A DNA stretch of 64,000 nucleotides from Chanos chanos (Eukaryota > Chordata > Actinopteri > Gonorynchiformes > Chanidae): positions 26,662,065-26,726,064 of the forward strand of contig NC_044498.1 of the NCBI RefSeq assembly GCF_902362185.1. The letters are read 5' to 3'. The notes below the pieces were generated by a model that was given only the letters and a program-made list of their open reading frames with translations, was not told the origin of the DNA and made no database searches. The translations under genes and the position numbers were made by a program. This document shows, in pieces, positions 14,401 through 27,589 of this stretch; the first letter of the stretch is position 1, and each line of letters starts with the position of its first letter.

Positions 14401-15915
14401 AGAAATCAGCAGACTCAAGAGAGATTTTGAGGACATGCAGAAGATGGTGCTACGCCAAGAACAGCTATTAGATCATTCCTCAAAATCTCAGCAGGGTCTA
14501 ACACAGTCTAGTAATCGGATGATGCGAGATGTACAGACATACGCTATGAACATGAAGAGGATTAACCAGTCCCTCGAACAATACCAGCAGCAAGTGAATG
14601 GTTGGCAGGCTGTCATCAATGAGACCGATATGGGCATGAAGACCCTTGTCCAAGATCAGTATGATCTGAAGGCAACAGTGCAGCAAGTCAATACTACCGT
14701 TGCGCTCAGTGCCTTGTGGATTGACGCTCTCCAAAGAAAGGCGCAGGAGGAAACTCTTGTGCTGCAAAAAATCACCACTGACTGGCAGAATTACAGCAGG
14801 GCTCTAAGTGCACTCAAATCCAACTCCAGCACCACCATTCAAACCGTAAGGGGCATCCAGAGTGGTATCTCTGCCACTAACCAACGAATCAGCATGAGCT
14901 TGGAGATGGTACATGACCTTACTCTGCAAGTCATGAACCTACAAATGCAACTGGACAATGTCTCTTCCTTCATTGATGAACACGAGGAAAATATGCATGA
15001 CCACCAGTACCACTCCAAGTACTATGAGAACAGGACACGGGAAAGGTTTGTGACCTTAGATGCAAGAATGGATTCCATTGAGATGGAGATTAACACCATC
15101 TCCTCAAGCATTAATGCAACCGTCAGCCATGTGCAGAGTATGTATAAGTACATCAATATCGAGAGTTCTTCATGCCAGACCAGGCTCAGCAGTCACACAG
15201 AAGACCTGCAAAACCTGAACAACACTGTCTTGCTTCTGCTGCACCTTGCTGACACCCTGAGGACACAGTACATGTTACTAAGTGTGCGTCTGGATATGGA
15301 TGTTAGGAACCTCTCCATGGTAATGGAGGAAATGAAACTTGTGGACACCAGACACTCCCAGCTCATACAGAACTTCACTATTTTGAAAGGTAGCACCTTT
15401 GTATTTACTTGCAGCATGCAGTGTAAACCATAGTGTATGTGTGCAACAGGTTTGTTAAGTGTGTCCTTTGTCTTGCAGGTATACCTGGTCCACCAGGTCC
15501 AAAGGGTAACAGGGGTGAGTCAGGACCAAGAGGACCAATTGGTCTTACAGGGAGTAAAGGAGACAGGGGCCTACAAGGAAACCGTGGACCCCAAGGGCCC
15601 AAAGGCTTCATTGGACCAAAAGGAGCTCAAGGGGAGCCTGGACCTTCTGGGAGCAAAGGAAGCCTTGGACTCAAGGGTGCCAAAGGGTCTATGGGACAAC
15701 CAGGATCTCGAGGTGAAAAGGGACAAAAAGGTGACATGGGAACCATTGGAAAGGATGGACTTCCTGGCCCGAGGGGACCACCGGGAATCCAAGGACCAGC
15801 AGGCCTTCCTGGGCTGCATGGACTGCCAGGACCTAGAGGAAAGCCAGGTCCTGCTGGGCCACCTGGGCCCCCTGGCACACCAGGTCCACCAGGTGAGCCT
15901 GCCACAAGGTCTTGA
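6471..15915 (+). CDS. scara3: Scavenger receptor class A member 3 (SCARA3)
   Basis: Seven coding exons: 6471-6477, 11634-11669, 11868-11912, 12464-12583, 14054-14134, 14346-15389, 15479-15915. All introns are GT-AG and the phases join to a 589-aa protein (human about 606). Order: short acidic cytoplasmic tail with an EEDL motif (residues 15-18), a CMKC pair (36-39), one membrane segment at about 51-71 giving a type II topology, then [13 protein letters not shown] coiled-coil stalk with several N-glycosylation sequons fills about 76-444, and 47 uninterrupted Gly-X-Y triplets fill 445-585. The stalk contains [20 protein letters not shown], nearly as in human SCARA3. There is no SRCR or C-type lectin domain, which separates it from MSR1/SCARA5 and COLEC12. 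The human protein is linked to protection from oxidative stress in ER/Golgi membranes; that role is inferred here by orthology. Unusual: the first coding exon carries only seven coding bases and the next 36, behind a 5.2-kb intron. Confidence 0.95.
7090..7108 (+). repeat. G19 homopolymer in scara3 intron 1
   Basis: Nineteen consecutive G residues. Such a run can form a G-quadruplex and is also a common place for length errors in assemblies. It lies inside the first scara3 intron, far from splice sites. Confidence 0.9.
7503..7553. repeat. (CT)n-(CA)n compound microsatellite
   Basis: A CT run (about 7503-7522) passes through TTCCT into a CA run (7527-7553) within scara3 intron 1. Plain simple repeat. 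Confidence 0.9.
10438..10468. repeat. (GA)n microsatellite
   Basis: About 15 GA dinucleotides in scara3 intron 1, following GGGGGC. Confidence 0.9.
10571..10705. repeat. Telomere-like CCCTAA-containing 32-bp tandem repeat
   Basis: Three to four copies of a 32-bp unit carrying CAGTGCTGTTTTACTTAA joined to degenerate CCCTAA hexamers (CCCTAACCCTAACTCTAACC and variants). The hexamers match the vertebrate telomere repeat (TTAGGG on the other strand) but are short and impure. It lies in scara3 intron 1. Confidence 0.75.
11404..11541. repeat. (GT)n microsatellite
   Basis: About 140 bp of GT repeats interrupted by GC, AT and TT steps, 93 bp upstream of the second coding exon of scara3. Its closeness to a 36-bp exon is notable, since GT-rich tracts can bind splicing regulators such as CELF or TDP-43 in the transcript. 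Confidence 0.9.
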
Positions 15916-17070
15916 GGAAAAAACATACCTCCACGTGGACAAAACCTGAACCAATTATTGACATCTTACAAAGTAATGCACTGGCAACCTGAAGAAAGGC
16001 ATGTGATATCTATATATGTGGGTTGAAAGTGGATCCACATTGAGCTCACCCTTGCGGACTGGGTTACTGTTGGACAGTTAGTGGAAATCATATATGTCTA
16101 AGCTGGAAACCCTCATAACTCATCAGCTCATAAACCAGAGAAACCACGCTGTGAATTCGCTTGCCGCAATGAAAAAAAAAATGCCCAGCAGTATCTAAAT
16201 AGAAAGAACAATAGTATTGGTACCACTCAACCACCTACTGGCTTCAGAACATTACAAACCAGCATTTAATAATGCTGTCAGTGGCTTACACAATAGTTGT
16301 TCTGGGTTTTTGATTGAATGTTAGCCCTGAATCAAACTGCTGCAAATTTACAGATTCAGGCAAACTTAGATGGACATGATAGTGAAATTCCTTTCAAGAA
16401 AATGAGTTCAAACATTTTTTTCTAACACAGTATTGAAGAAATATTGAGGAACATGAGAAATCAAGATGTTTTGAAAGAGACTCTACAGTAAATATCTCGC
16501 ACTTTGGATAAACATTTTGCCACATTGTAACATAAGATTCCATGTGATGGCACTTTAATACTTTTGATGAAGTGTAATTTGTACGCCTGGGTCCCTTGTT
16601 TTTGTTAAATTTTGAATATCAGAGCAGGTACTCTGGAAATGTCACTCAGACAAGGCTTAGAGATTATTGTGGTGCAGTTTGCTATACAAAACAAACTGAA
16701 TGTATTCAGTGATTTAAACCAAATAACCAACATGAACAGCACTGTACAAAAAAGAGGCATACTTTTCAAAAATGGATTGATGGAGTTAAGTCTTGCATAG
16801 ACTAGTGCATCTGAAACCAGAAAACAGTAAAACTAAAAATACTGATTATTTGTCAAAAAAGTTCTTCATTGTTGTTTTATGCTCACACACATAATGAATA
16901 GTATTCTTAATGTGCATAATGTTCTTTGCCATTTTAAGCTGGTTTGTTACTTATGTATACTTCTATTGTTATGATGCATTTTAATCATTATGCACATATT
17001 AAAGGATTTGTTACAAGACATTAAGAAATATTTTTGCAAAAATGTCAATAAAACGTCTGAAAAAATATTT
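15916..17070 (+). other. scara3: scara3 3' UTR
   Basis: AT-rich sequence after the TGA stop (15913-15915), without further coding character, ending near the poly(A) signal at 17047. A length of about 1.15 kb is reasonable for the gene. The exact cleavage site is not visible. Confidence 0.65.
17047..17052 (+). terminator. scara3: Candidate poly(A) signal of scara3
   Basis: Canonical AATAAA followed 20-40 bp later by T-rich sequence. It is the first canonical hexamer that fits as the end of the 3' UTR. Confidence 0.55.
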
Positions 17071-20000
17071 TAGTATTTTCTGTTTCTATTTAGTTATTTT
17101 TGTAATTTTTTTTAGTATTTTCTGCTCATGTAAACCAAAGCCAAATCAAAATCACTAATAGATTTGTCTGAGCAGGACTGCCTAAATCTCTCAGATATTT
17201 GAATATAATCTAAACCTTCTTTGTGTTTAGATATTTTAGTCGGATTGTTGCTCAAATCCTTTGATGTTGTAAAACGGCATGGTGAACATTTACAATCAAT
17301 CATGAATTTCACGCATGATTAATAAGAGAACACAAAACAGATTGGTTGCAATACAAACCAGTCTGTCATCTCTGCCCTCAAAACTGATGATGAAATGAAG
17401 AACTATCAAAGAAATCTTTCTAATCTAATTCATTTGGCCTCCAAAGAAAGTTCATTGTGAAGGTGAGGAAAGAGGTGATTTTGGAAGGCACTGTCTGATT
17501 GCAATGAAACTTGGCTGTGTTCTTGGTCATACCTAAGTGATCATGAAGTTTATTTTAGATCACAAGTGACACCTAAAAAAAATGTTTTATGCATTTCATC
17601 TTTTCACCTATTAAACATAGAAACGTGTTATCATCATTAAAACACCCAGATCCTCCTGGCAAAACACTGGCTGCAACTTATACTCTGTTTTTTCAAGACA
17701 CAAAAACAACAGAGAAACGTACCCATAAACCATCTTAATTTAAACCATCTTAAACTATCTTAATTAATCTAAATTAACCACCTAATTTATGATGAAACGG
17801 GCAGTATGTGGCATGTTGTGTGTCTCTAAACAAGTTGTCAAAGCTTTTTCCTTAAAAAAACAAAAAACAAAATGAAAGACAGGATCCATATGGTTTTAAC
17901 ATATTGAAAAATACTTAAACCACTAATCTTGAATCATCATCCATTTACAGAGCCATGCTGACAGAGTATAACCAAATTTCAGCGCTGTATATCTCTAACA
18001 TTGTTTTCATGACCAAGACAATATTTTAAAAAATGTATCGAATAATTTCATTGACCAAGGTCAGCTTTGCTAAACATGTTGTTTTTGTAATTTTTTTACT
18101 AAGTATTTGGCTAGCTTTGAACCATTTGGACTTTCAGATAACTGCTTAAATATTAACATAAGGGTCTGGTGGAATTCCCCAAATTTTGCCACTGACTCAG
18201 CATGTAGCTCTTGGTAGAAGCTACCATTTTATCTTGACCTAGGATAAAGATCCCATCCACCCAAATCCATTTGTTCTGATATATTTTAATAGACATCCAT
18301 GAATTGTCTGGTCTGCTAACCCAGTAAGGTTTCAGATATCTGTACATTAATATTCTTCCTCTATGTTTACGTTTTGCTCCAGAAACGTACAGTATAGTTT
18401 GTCTACAAAATCATACAAAACACTATACATGGACATTACTTTGTAATAATGTGTGCAAAAAACATGCCATCTTTTCAGAAAGTAAAAGAAACAACATTTC
18501 ATAAAAAAATGTCAAGTTTGGTAGGAATACAGAACTCATTGGCTTAAGGTAAATAAGGCACTAGAGATGAGAAACTGAGCATTAGTCTGCTAAGGCCACT
18601 GGGTTATCACGAAATGAGACCTGCAACACTACAGGTAAGGATGTCGTTGACTTTGGCTTTGTCTGTTTGTCTGTGGAACTGCCCTTGTTTGTGTGTTTTC
18701 CAGCATTCTCACTATCAACAGCTATATTTTGGTCTTTATTTATGCCTCCTCCTCGCTCTTACTCCACATTTCACTTCATTTTCCTCCTCTAATAGTTGAC
18801 TTTATCCCTTTCTTGTTGTGACCTCTCTCTCTAGCAGCTTCTATGATTGATTTTATTGCATCTGGCCAGTTCCCCATTTGCAGTGTTTGTCCTTAAAAAG
18901 TAGGACATGGCTTTAGATCACAAGGTTTTCTGTTGCAAAAGTTGTATTACTGTTAGTGTGTGCTGGCTAGTGAACTTTGAGTCAAAACCTTTTGAGTCAA
19001 AGCCTTGTAATGATCAGTCTGTCAGTCTGTATAACCAGCATATACTTCATATTACAGGGTGTCTAATGAGGTGTCAAAAAGATTCATTGAAAAGCTTCCA
19101 TGTCAGTTTAGTGGAGAACAATGAGAAGGTTTAGCAGAAAGCATATCAAAAGTTGCAAGATCTGAAATTTGAGAAGGTAACTTGCTGTCTTAAGTTATCC
19201 TGTAAAAAAAAGCCTGGTTTTTCAGTCACTTATGAATAGCGCATATGTTTAGCAAACTCATTCCAATATGTTACCTCCTGCAGTCTGCTGAAGCATTACC
19301 ACATGTGCAACAGTAAATCAGCATTGCAGTCAGAGTGTATGGGGTAAGATTATCCTGCTGTGTCACTACATATGGCGCAGTGTAACAGAGACAGCATGAT
19401 CAGGAGTCAGCCTGGAGCCAGCGCACATGGTGACAATACTGATCCTCACAGTGCTGTTTCTTCTAAAACATTCCAACAAGTACTACAGTGAAAATCAGGA
19501 CCATAAGGCACAGTCATTCCGTACTTTTTTAGCAACAATGACATTGCAGTTTCTTACCCATTTGGATAGCTCTTTATAGATTGTAGATTTCTTAAACACC
19601 CTGACAGATATGGGTCCCTATGCTAATTTCCCAGAACAGTATGTGCACACTGTGGTGTGTACTCTGAAAGACCCAGGCAATGGCATCTCTGTCTAAATCT
19701 GCCTCAATGCTGCTCACTGGTGGGGCCTGCACATCAAAACTGTAAATGACTGAATTGGGACTGAGAAAGGTGTTTCAGAATATTACGACTTACTGTCAGA
19801 TTCATTACTGAGTCTACAGTGCAGTGATCAGTAGACTGATCAGTGTTGAGGTGTCTAATGGTTAACTGCTCTGGTAATTAGCATTTATGTTCAATAACCC
19901 ATGAAACTGTGCTATAACTAATCTCTGTAGAGTGCCAACATTCAGATGGAATTCATTGAATCCTGAGGAATGCTCTGTGTGCCAGAGCATATTTTGACCT

Positions 20001-22005
20001 CTTAACAATTAATTTATTTTCAAATTCAAGCTTTGCACTCTTGATTCCTCGCATAAACTTTCATTTATGTAATGAATCAACTGTATTGCACTTACATAAC
20101 TAAAACTGTTTGCTTGTTTGTTAGCTGTATAACTCTATAAACTCTGTAATAAGGTTTTCCATTTCCACCCATGTTGGGCTTTCCGCTCTAACCTTTGAAC
20201 CATACCCAGTGCTGGATCAATGCCGCACCATGCTGCTACAATCATTGTACGTCACTCAGACAACTGCAAACCTTCACTTGCTAATGACTTCCGGTCGATT
20301 TAGACTTGGCTTGTGAGGATGTTATGTGGCAGACACTGGCAGGAGAAACAGCATGAAGACTGTATGGGGGTTTTAATGAGCTCATGGTTGTGTCTCTTTT
20401 TTTGCCCTTGGAGTCACTGCTCGGAAAAAAAGCTCCACAAACTCCACAGCTGGCAGGCAGGCCTGCAGGTTCCAACCCCACCAGACCAGGCAGACTCCTG
20501 GCTCATGACAGCTTCCTCCCCCAGGCGGGAGCATGACGCTCCATGGAAGCCTCTCTCTGCCAAGCAAAACAAAACAACTTCACAAGCAGCTCAGAACTCA
20601 TTCGAATGTGACACACAAATAGTTACATAATTCTTTACAAAAAAAAAGGTTTTACAGTTTCTGTATGTGGAGTTCCCATGATGCAATTCATCCATGTATC
20701 TTTGCTGCTATTTGTAAGTGGGGCTTGGTTATGATGGAAAATAGCAAAGCTTTAGGAATGTCACAGCTGAGTTTCATCATCCCAGTTCTGGGACCCATAA
20801 CAGCTCATGTGTTAAGGGGTGTAGACAATAAAGACACTCTTTCCTCAGTCACAGAGAACTGTGGGCTCATTAAAATGTGAATTTAATACCAAAAACACAA
20901 TTTCCAGGGGTTGTTTGGACATAATTAGTGTTCAAGTACAACATGACAACCAGCGTGGGGCAGAGGATAACATCCTGTTGTAGATCACAGTACTGTAATT
21001 CCTTGAGGGTTGGAAGATTAATGGAGAGTAAAGAATTCATTTTCTTTTCTTCCTGTGCATTCTGTATGCTGTTGTTCCTCAACACAAAAGACATCACACA
21101 GACTAAGGAGGAATTTTTGATGCTTCAGTTTAAAAAAAAGGGAAAGAAAGAATTAAGAGGGCGTTGCAGTTGAAAAACACAGCACTTGCCAGAATCAACT
21201 GAGCCAGATGTTAAGCTGGGCGCAGGGGCCAAATTTATTTTCCCTCCAGGTGGAATACATTTCTTGCATGTACTTTCTCATTCCTGGATTTAGTATAACA
21301 TCGGCAACATCAAAGGTAAAAGTTTTTGCCCTCGCATTTGCATTTTCAAACATCTCTGCAGAAAAGCAATGGATCACAGGATTTGTGCACTGGACTGGAT
21401 TTGAGCACACACATTGCTATCAGGATTCATTGTTTAAAAAGGTTTGCTGTTGGTACCACTGAGGTAATCATGTAGAGATCACTGGGGAGACAGAAGAGAT
21501 CATGTGATCATTAGGGATCATGACTGGAAACAAATGAAAGAATTCTAATAAATAGAGTACTCTCTGTTCTAAAGACTCAAACTGAGGCCATCAGTCATCC
21601 TGTCTCTTGGGTGTTGTTTTAGTGGATTTATAACTTGCTCCATGCGACCAGACACATAACGTACCCATAAATGTAACAGTTCATGAATAATAGGATTCTT
21701 TAGAAATATTTATGATTCTTTATGTCTTTGGTTGTTTATTAACAGATTCAGTGATATTCTCTATTTTTGGACCATCAGACCAGAGAATCTAAGAGACATC
21801 AAGTTTACATTAGTGAGGAGCTAAGGCAGTGTGTAACAGTGCAGAAGTCCATCCCACATTTTCCATTCACGATTCAAATCCTGTGTCCAGATGTCCACAG
21901 GAACACTATCACCCATGCCCCCCTCTCTCTGTGTGGTGTTTATGAATGCTCAGGTATCTGTGGAGTTTGCTGCTGAGTTAAGTAAACTGTGCTCTTCACT
22001 AGCGA

Positions 22006-22008
22006 CCC

Positions 22009-22039
<31 letters not shown>
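22006..22039. repeat. C24-A10 homopolymer junction
   Basis: A run of 24 C bases passes directly into about 10 A bases. On the other strand this is T10-G24. Such runs can form G-quadruplex/i-motif structures and are prone to sequencing length errors. Confidence 0.9.
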
Positions 22040-22040
<1 letters not shown>

Positions 22041-23497
22041 TGGACAACACTGAAGGACTCATTGTATGGAATAATGAGCAGCTGGTTTCACAAGTAACAA
22101 AGTCGTTTGCCATGTGAGGGGGAGACATACGAGATCACAGATAATTGGACGTTCCAAATTGACAGGAAAAGGGGTTTTTTTCTCTAATACAGTAAGAAGT
22201 ACTGATTTCAGACGGCAGCTGTTTAAACAGGGTAAGGTAGCAAGCCTCCTCAGGCAGCTGCAGCATTATTATTCCATATTCTGTTGCACAAATGAGCTGT
22301 CCACCTGACTCAGGAGACAGGACAGAAAACTGTGCATGGCCCAGCACAACAGTGAGGTTCTAACATAGACTACGATGGCATGCCAGGACTGATTTTATTT
22401 ATGATGACAAGTGAATTTTTGTCGCTACCGAGGGGGATGGTAGAAAATGACAGTTTCTCAGCCCTCATGAGGCTAATGGCCAGAGAAATATTTCCCAGAA
22501 GCAAAGAAAACTTCAGAATCACCCATCATGCTTCCGTAGAAGTCACATCTGTGAATTTGTAGTCCCTACCAAACCAAGCTCAAAGTCAGTGTTACACAGT
22601 AGCATAATGAAGATCCATGTTGTATTTTATGCAACAATACCCCAGCAACATTCACTATATTATATTTATTCTCCTCAGTCACAGACATGCTCCTTCTTGG
22701 CCTAGTACTACATATCTTTAGCTGTCCGCCATGGCGCTGCCGGCTCCTTGCTTACTTGTCTTTCTTTTCCCTTGCAAGTCATCCAGCCCTTTCATCTGAA
22801 GAACTTCCCGTCTGAGACCAATACTACAACCAGACTAGACCTCAGGTGAGGAGGAATGCTAACACTAAAGTCTGACCATTTTATTTTTCCACAGACCGAA
22901 TTTCTGAATATTCCACTGAGTCTACTGCTGTTTGTTTCAGCTGTACAGTTTGAATTACAAGGAGAGAATGTCTAACACCCTAACCAATCCTGACTTTCCA
23001 GTGTGTTTTTAGTTTGAACCGTAAAGAAATGGAATGGAATGAAAACTCTATAAAAACATTATCATTTTGTTTTGTTTCATGACAGAAAGCAGCATAATGC
23101 ACTTTTTTATAAAAACCACATGGAAGTGGAAAGGTCTTGCTCCAAACGAGTCTGGTTAATTTAGTGTTTGCCGTAAGTAAACCACATTATTCTGTATATT
23201 TCACTATAGGGATATGGCCGTTATGCAGTTTCACTGTGTCAGTCGCCATTAGTCAGTGAATATTTTTTTCAACAGCTAGCAAGAAAAACAGATTCCTCTA
23301 AAACTTTCAGTGAATTGAGGGCATGTTTAGAAATGGATCTGATGTTTTGGGCATTTGGACAGGCATTATCTCATCTCCAAATGACAAAGAACTAGAGACA
23401 GATTAAATACAGGTCAAAATGTGGAGAGATTTACTGAAATTAAATCTAATTTAGCACAACAACCCTTTGGGTCTACTTTATTTATGTCTCTTAGTGA

Positions 23498-23498
<1 letters not shown>

Positions 23499-23538
<40 letters not shown>
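23499..23538. repeat. (CTA)n trinucleotide microsatellite
   Basis: About 13 perfect CTA triplets. It lies in non-coding DNA, so the runs of one amino acid it yields in translation are meaningless. Confidence 0.95.
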
Positions 23539-24700
23539 ATGGTTTCCTAAGTATGGCATAGCCATATCTGAGTCGGGCAGCACAGTGATGTGTTTTGTCC
23601 ATACAGGTGGTCTGAACGTCTCTCGTTTTCGGCTCTGGTTTTGAGTCACATGCTGTGCAGCTGCTGTGCAATCTTCTCTTTGAAGTGCCTTCTGCTTGGC
23701 CAGGTCAGGTTTCCGGCCGCACTGCACACTGAGAAGCTGCAAAATGTTTTCTTTGGTCTGTACCAACCTTCCTCCTTTAAGGCTTCACCATTTTCCAAAC
23801 CACTTTTCCTTTAAATAACGTAGCATTTTGACATGGAGATTTAAATGTAAATGCTGTTACTCAAACAATCCTTTTCACTGGGCTTCAGATCAGTCCAGAT
23901 GCGAAGTTCATACATTTATCTTCATCAGAGCAAGAAACAATATGTCAGTAAACAGCTATAAAGTTTAATGGAGGAAATTACACATGAACGTTTTTTATTT
24001 GGATGGAAATGGAAAGTTCAGTTTCACTAAAAGAACTGAAATTCACATTCCCTAAAATCCCAGATTTATGACATAAAGACTAACAGAAAATGTTTAACAT
24101 TTTTTGAGCAAACCATATCCCCATGCTTTCACTGCCATTAGGAAGATATGCACTCCTCCGTGCCAGAATTGTCCATGTTTTCATCCACCCATCCCTGATG
24201 GCCAAAAAAGTAAACGTTTGTCCAATGGATTCTTTGCAAAAGCTATGCACAAAGCAGGCCAAAATGAAGGCGTCAATCTGACATTGGTTTAAAAATCTTT
24301 CTTATCCCAGTGAAAATGGATGTTTCAAAAGTGCTATATTGGAAAAATGTTGCATTCCTCAGGATATCCACTAATCATTTAACACATGAGTGTGTAGTGT
24401 TTTAATATTTTTACTGTACTGTTGTCCCAGAGTCCTGGACTGAATACATACTCATGTCTGAAAAACATGCTGTCTCAAGCAATTTCACAAAAACCAAGAG
24501 AACGCTTACATGAAAGCCTGGTAACCTAACTCAGTTCCAGGTGTCAGCAATTACATACCTACACTACTCCACGGTGTTATGTAACTTGATTTCTGCTCTG
24601 GATCTGCTTTAGAAGAAACACAGCGTCTGGCTGCACCCTGAGAGGCACTGTGCTCTCTCCAAAGAGATGCTCACTACCTCAAAACAAAGGCCATCATCCC

Positions 24701-24730
24701 GTTAATTAACGCAGGCCTCAGCTCACGTGA
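24701..24730. promoter_or_regulatory. Palindrome pair GTTAATTAAC and TCACGTGA
   Basis: Two perfect palindromes lie 12 bp apart. TCACGTGA (24723-24730) is the preferred E-box of MITF/TFE and USF factors; GTTAATTAAC (24701-24710) resembles a homeodomain/HNF1-like half-site pair. The surroundings are slightly more GC-rich than the rest of the interval. This could be an enhancer fragment, but short motifs also arise by chance. Confidence 0.25.
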
Positions 24731-26866
24731 CCCTCAGTGGAGCATGATGGCGCCTGGGTAACTGGACGCACCCATTATGAGAACTCCTCTAAAGAGTAGC
24801 CTCCCAGTTCAGTTACAGGAGTGGAACTGTAGGGCTGAGGGGGGTGGGGGCCTCATTTCTGCTGAGCTCATCATCTGTGGGTTGCCTGTGTGGGGCTCTG
24901 GGTGGGACAGGACATGACTTGTAAGTAAAGCTAACTGGGTCCAGATGGTACAGCGGTGTTGGGGAAAAGGGTCAGGCACTGTTAAGACAGCTGTGGGTTT
25001 CTCAACCCTATTACAGGCGCTGGAAACTTCAGATTATCATTATTGTTTAAGCTGAGCATTTTGAGAACACCCAAACCCATTTAAAAGCCAGATGCAGAGG
25101 AGGAAGAGGAGGAGAAGGAGACCTAACAGGGCCTGTGTGCACTGTAAAGTGCTTTCTATAAACTCAAGTCACCAGTGCCCAAAGACAACAGTACAACTGG
25201 CAGTACAACCTAGAGAAAAGACAATTCTAGCTATGAGGGGCTGGGGTGCATTAAGAGACAATGCATGGATGTAGCTATGCTGTAAGAGTGACTGGCGCAG
25301 AGGGAATTCTGTTCTGTTTTGTTTGGACTTCATGCTCACTTGGATTAGATGCTAATTATGTTGAGGACACAAAATGAATTTGTAAACACTAGCAAATGTA
25401 CATCATGCTAACATATTAACAGCTTGCTAACAGTGGGACAATATGGCATCAGACATTCTTTTTTAATTTAGTGCTAAATTAATCAACTCATGCTCAATAT
25501 TCAATTTTTCTTAGACAATGACACATTACCACCAGTTTAGTGGTTGTGCCAGTTTAGAGGTTGTACCAGTTTAATGGTTGTGCCAGTTTAATGACTGTTC
25601 CAGTTTAGTGGTTGTGCCAAGTCCAGCAACTCCTATCAAAAGAGTGAAAAATCAACCATGTATATTTAACCAGACACAAAATACTTGTTCCTGGGTCAGG
25701 TTAATTTAGCTTGTGTCACGTGATTATTATTGTTATAATAAATGAATGAAGTTGTGGTAGGAACAACAGTGAACCGCGGAAGCAAATGGTCCACCACTAT
25801 TCAAAAAAACAAAACAAAATTGATGGATAAATTGATAAAAAAAAGAAAAACTGATAACACCAGAAAATGTTTTGTCTCCTCTTTATTAAAATTGTATTTG
25901 TTTATCGGGGTGTGGTAATGGTTGCATTCAGTACTGTTGTGTGCCACTGAACACAGTGAAAGAGCAGGAGTAGCACTGTGAGAATCCCCCTGTCTTGTCC
26001 ACCTGTTTGGGAGGCTGTCATAACTTTCAACAAGGCACAAAAGGCATCTGAGGACGCTACAGGCTTTGTGGAATTTTCCATGATGTTCCGGGAAACTCAT
26101 GGGCAGAGTGTGAGAGAGAAACCAGATGCAAGTCATTTGGTAGATGAAAATGTCTGTGTGTCATCCCAGTTTCACTTTTTATGTCAACTGTCTGGGTCAT
26201 GCGTTGACTGATCTGAGAGATTTACTCAAAATATCCACTTATCACAAAGTTGTCCTAGAGAAAACAGTTTACTTGACAGAATGTTAATGGAATACCAATA
26301 CTTATTCAACAGTGAGGGGGGAAATCTGGGATAGTTTTTAAGATTGGAATTTCAAATCAAGTCCCATCCAGTCTTAACAGCTGTTACAGGAAACATCATA
26401 AAGCCTGCAACCCTCAAAACAAACCACAACAAAACAATTTTCATTACACAAAAGATAAAAATAAACAAATAAATCTCTTTTGGACAATGCCGGGAACAAG
26501 TTCGAGACGACAAAGATGACAAAGACGCTGATGCCTCTTTATTTTCCGACGTCGACTGTTGGTGGCCTTCAACGACCTGCTGAAATTGTGTTGCATTTCC
26601 AGTTTCACTGCGTTTAACAGGACAGGCAGACTGTGCAGCGCCACATACGTGTTAAAGGCTTTCATTCTGGGGGGAGGGCTGTGGAACGTGTTGTGAGGTG
26701 CCGTGGCTCCTGCACATGCATATGGGTCGTCTCAGTGGACCATCACCTCGTAAAGGAAACGCTCCCCAAGTGGCAAATTAGCTAGGAGTGTTGTGTCTAC
26801 ATTATCAAGGTCTTACCTAAAAAAATATTTCACTTGCGTTCCATGACTCCCTCTGGCCTCGCTCAA

Positions 26867-26902
26867 ACACACACACACATCCACACACATACACACACAC
26901 TC
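26867..26902. repeat. (CA)n microsatellite, interrupted
   Basis: Short CA runs separated by TC and TA steps. Nothing else is visible. Confidence 0.85.
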
Positions 26903-27519
26903 AGAGTAACACTGATGTTGGTGCAGTGTGGAAGCAGTGTGCTGCAGCCAAGTGCATTTGGATGGCTGGAGAGCATCACATGGTTGTAATTTATGTGCTC
27001 AGTGGTGCAATCCGTGAGCATTCTTCTGTCAGTGACTCACCACTAACTGAGACACATCATATGCACTCTCTCATCACAGACTTATTTATTTATTTGCAGA
27101 TTATATATCAGATGTGCGCCCTCATGTTCTGCACTGACATTTTTTATGACAATTTGTTTCATCCCTTTTCCTTGAGTGGTGAGATGAAATAGGTTTTAAA
27201 AGAAAACAGGCTGTGAAGGAATGACCCAGGAGAGCACATGTGCTTTCTGTGATTGTTTAATAGACGGCTCTGAACACTAATGACTGGTGAGCAGACAGTA
27301 AGTACGCTGTCACGAACAGGCTGGAGATCTCATGCTTGAGTGGAGACTTGCTCAGGACCAGGAGAGGGATCTGTAGTGACAGCAGACTAGCTTAACCCCA
27401 CCCCCTGCCTGCTGACCCCCCCTCCAAACAACTGTCACTGCACGCTGGAGTGAGTCAGCAAGATGAAATATACTGACGGTAAGTGGAGCAGGAGCTCTGC
27501 CCATAACTCTGGCCTTCAG

Positions 27520-27521
<2 letters not shown>

Positions 27522-27574
<53 letters not shown>
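27522..27574. repeat. (GT)n microsatellite
   Basis: About 26 GT units with one TT interruption, directly before the AT-rich repeat block that begins near 27590. Confidence 0.95.
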
Positions 27575-27576
<2 letters not shown>

Positions 27577-27589
27577 TGAAACTTGACAC

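Noticed and set aside
15405-15954. Several long ORFs in other frames and on the minus strand over the scara3 collagen exon
   Set aside because: Gly-X-Y coding sequence is GC-rich and periodic, which opens proline/serine-rich shadow frames. Only the plus-strand Gly-X-Y frame continues the splice phase from the preceding exon.
22731-22860. ATGGCGCTGCCGGCTCCTTG with a hydrophobic stretch, like a signal peptide
   Set aside because: The frame closes after about 23 codons and no splice continuation was found.
27463-27479. ATGAAATATACTGACG followed by GTAAGT, like a short first coding exon
   Set aside because: A lone ATG with a donor site arises often by chance; no downstream exon could be linked to it in frame.
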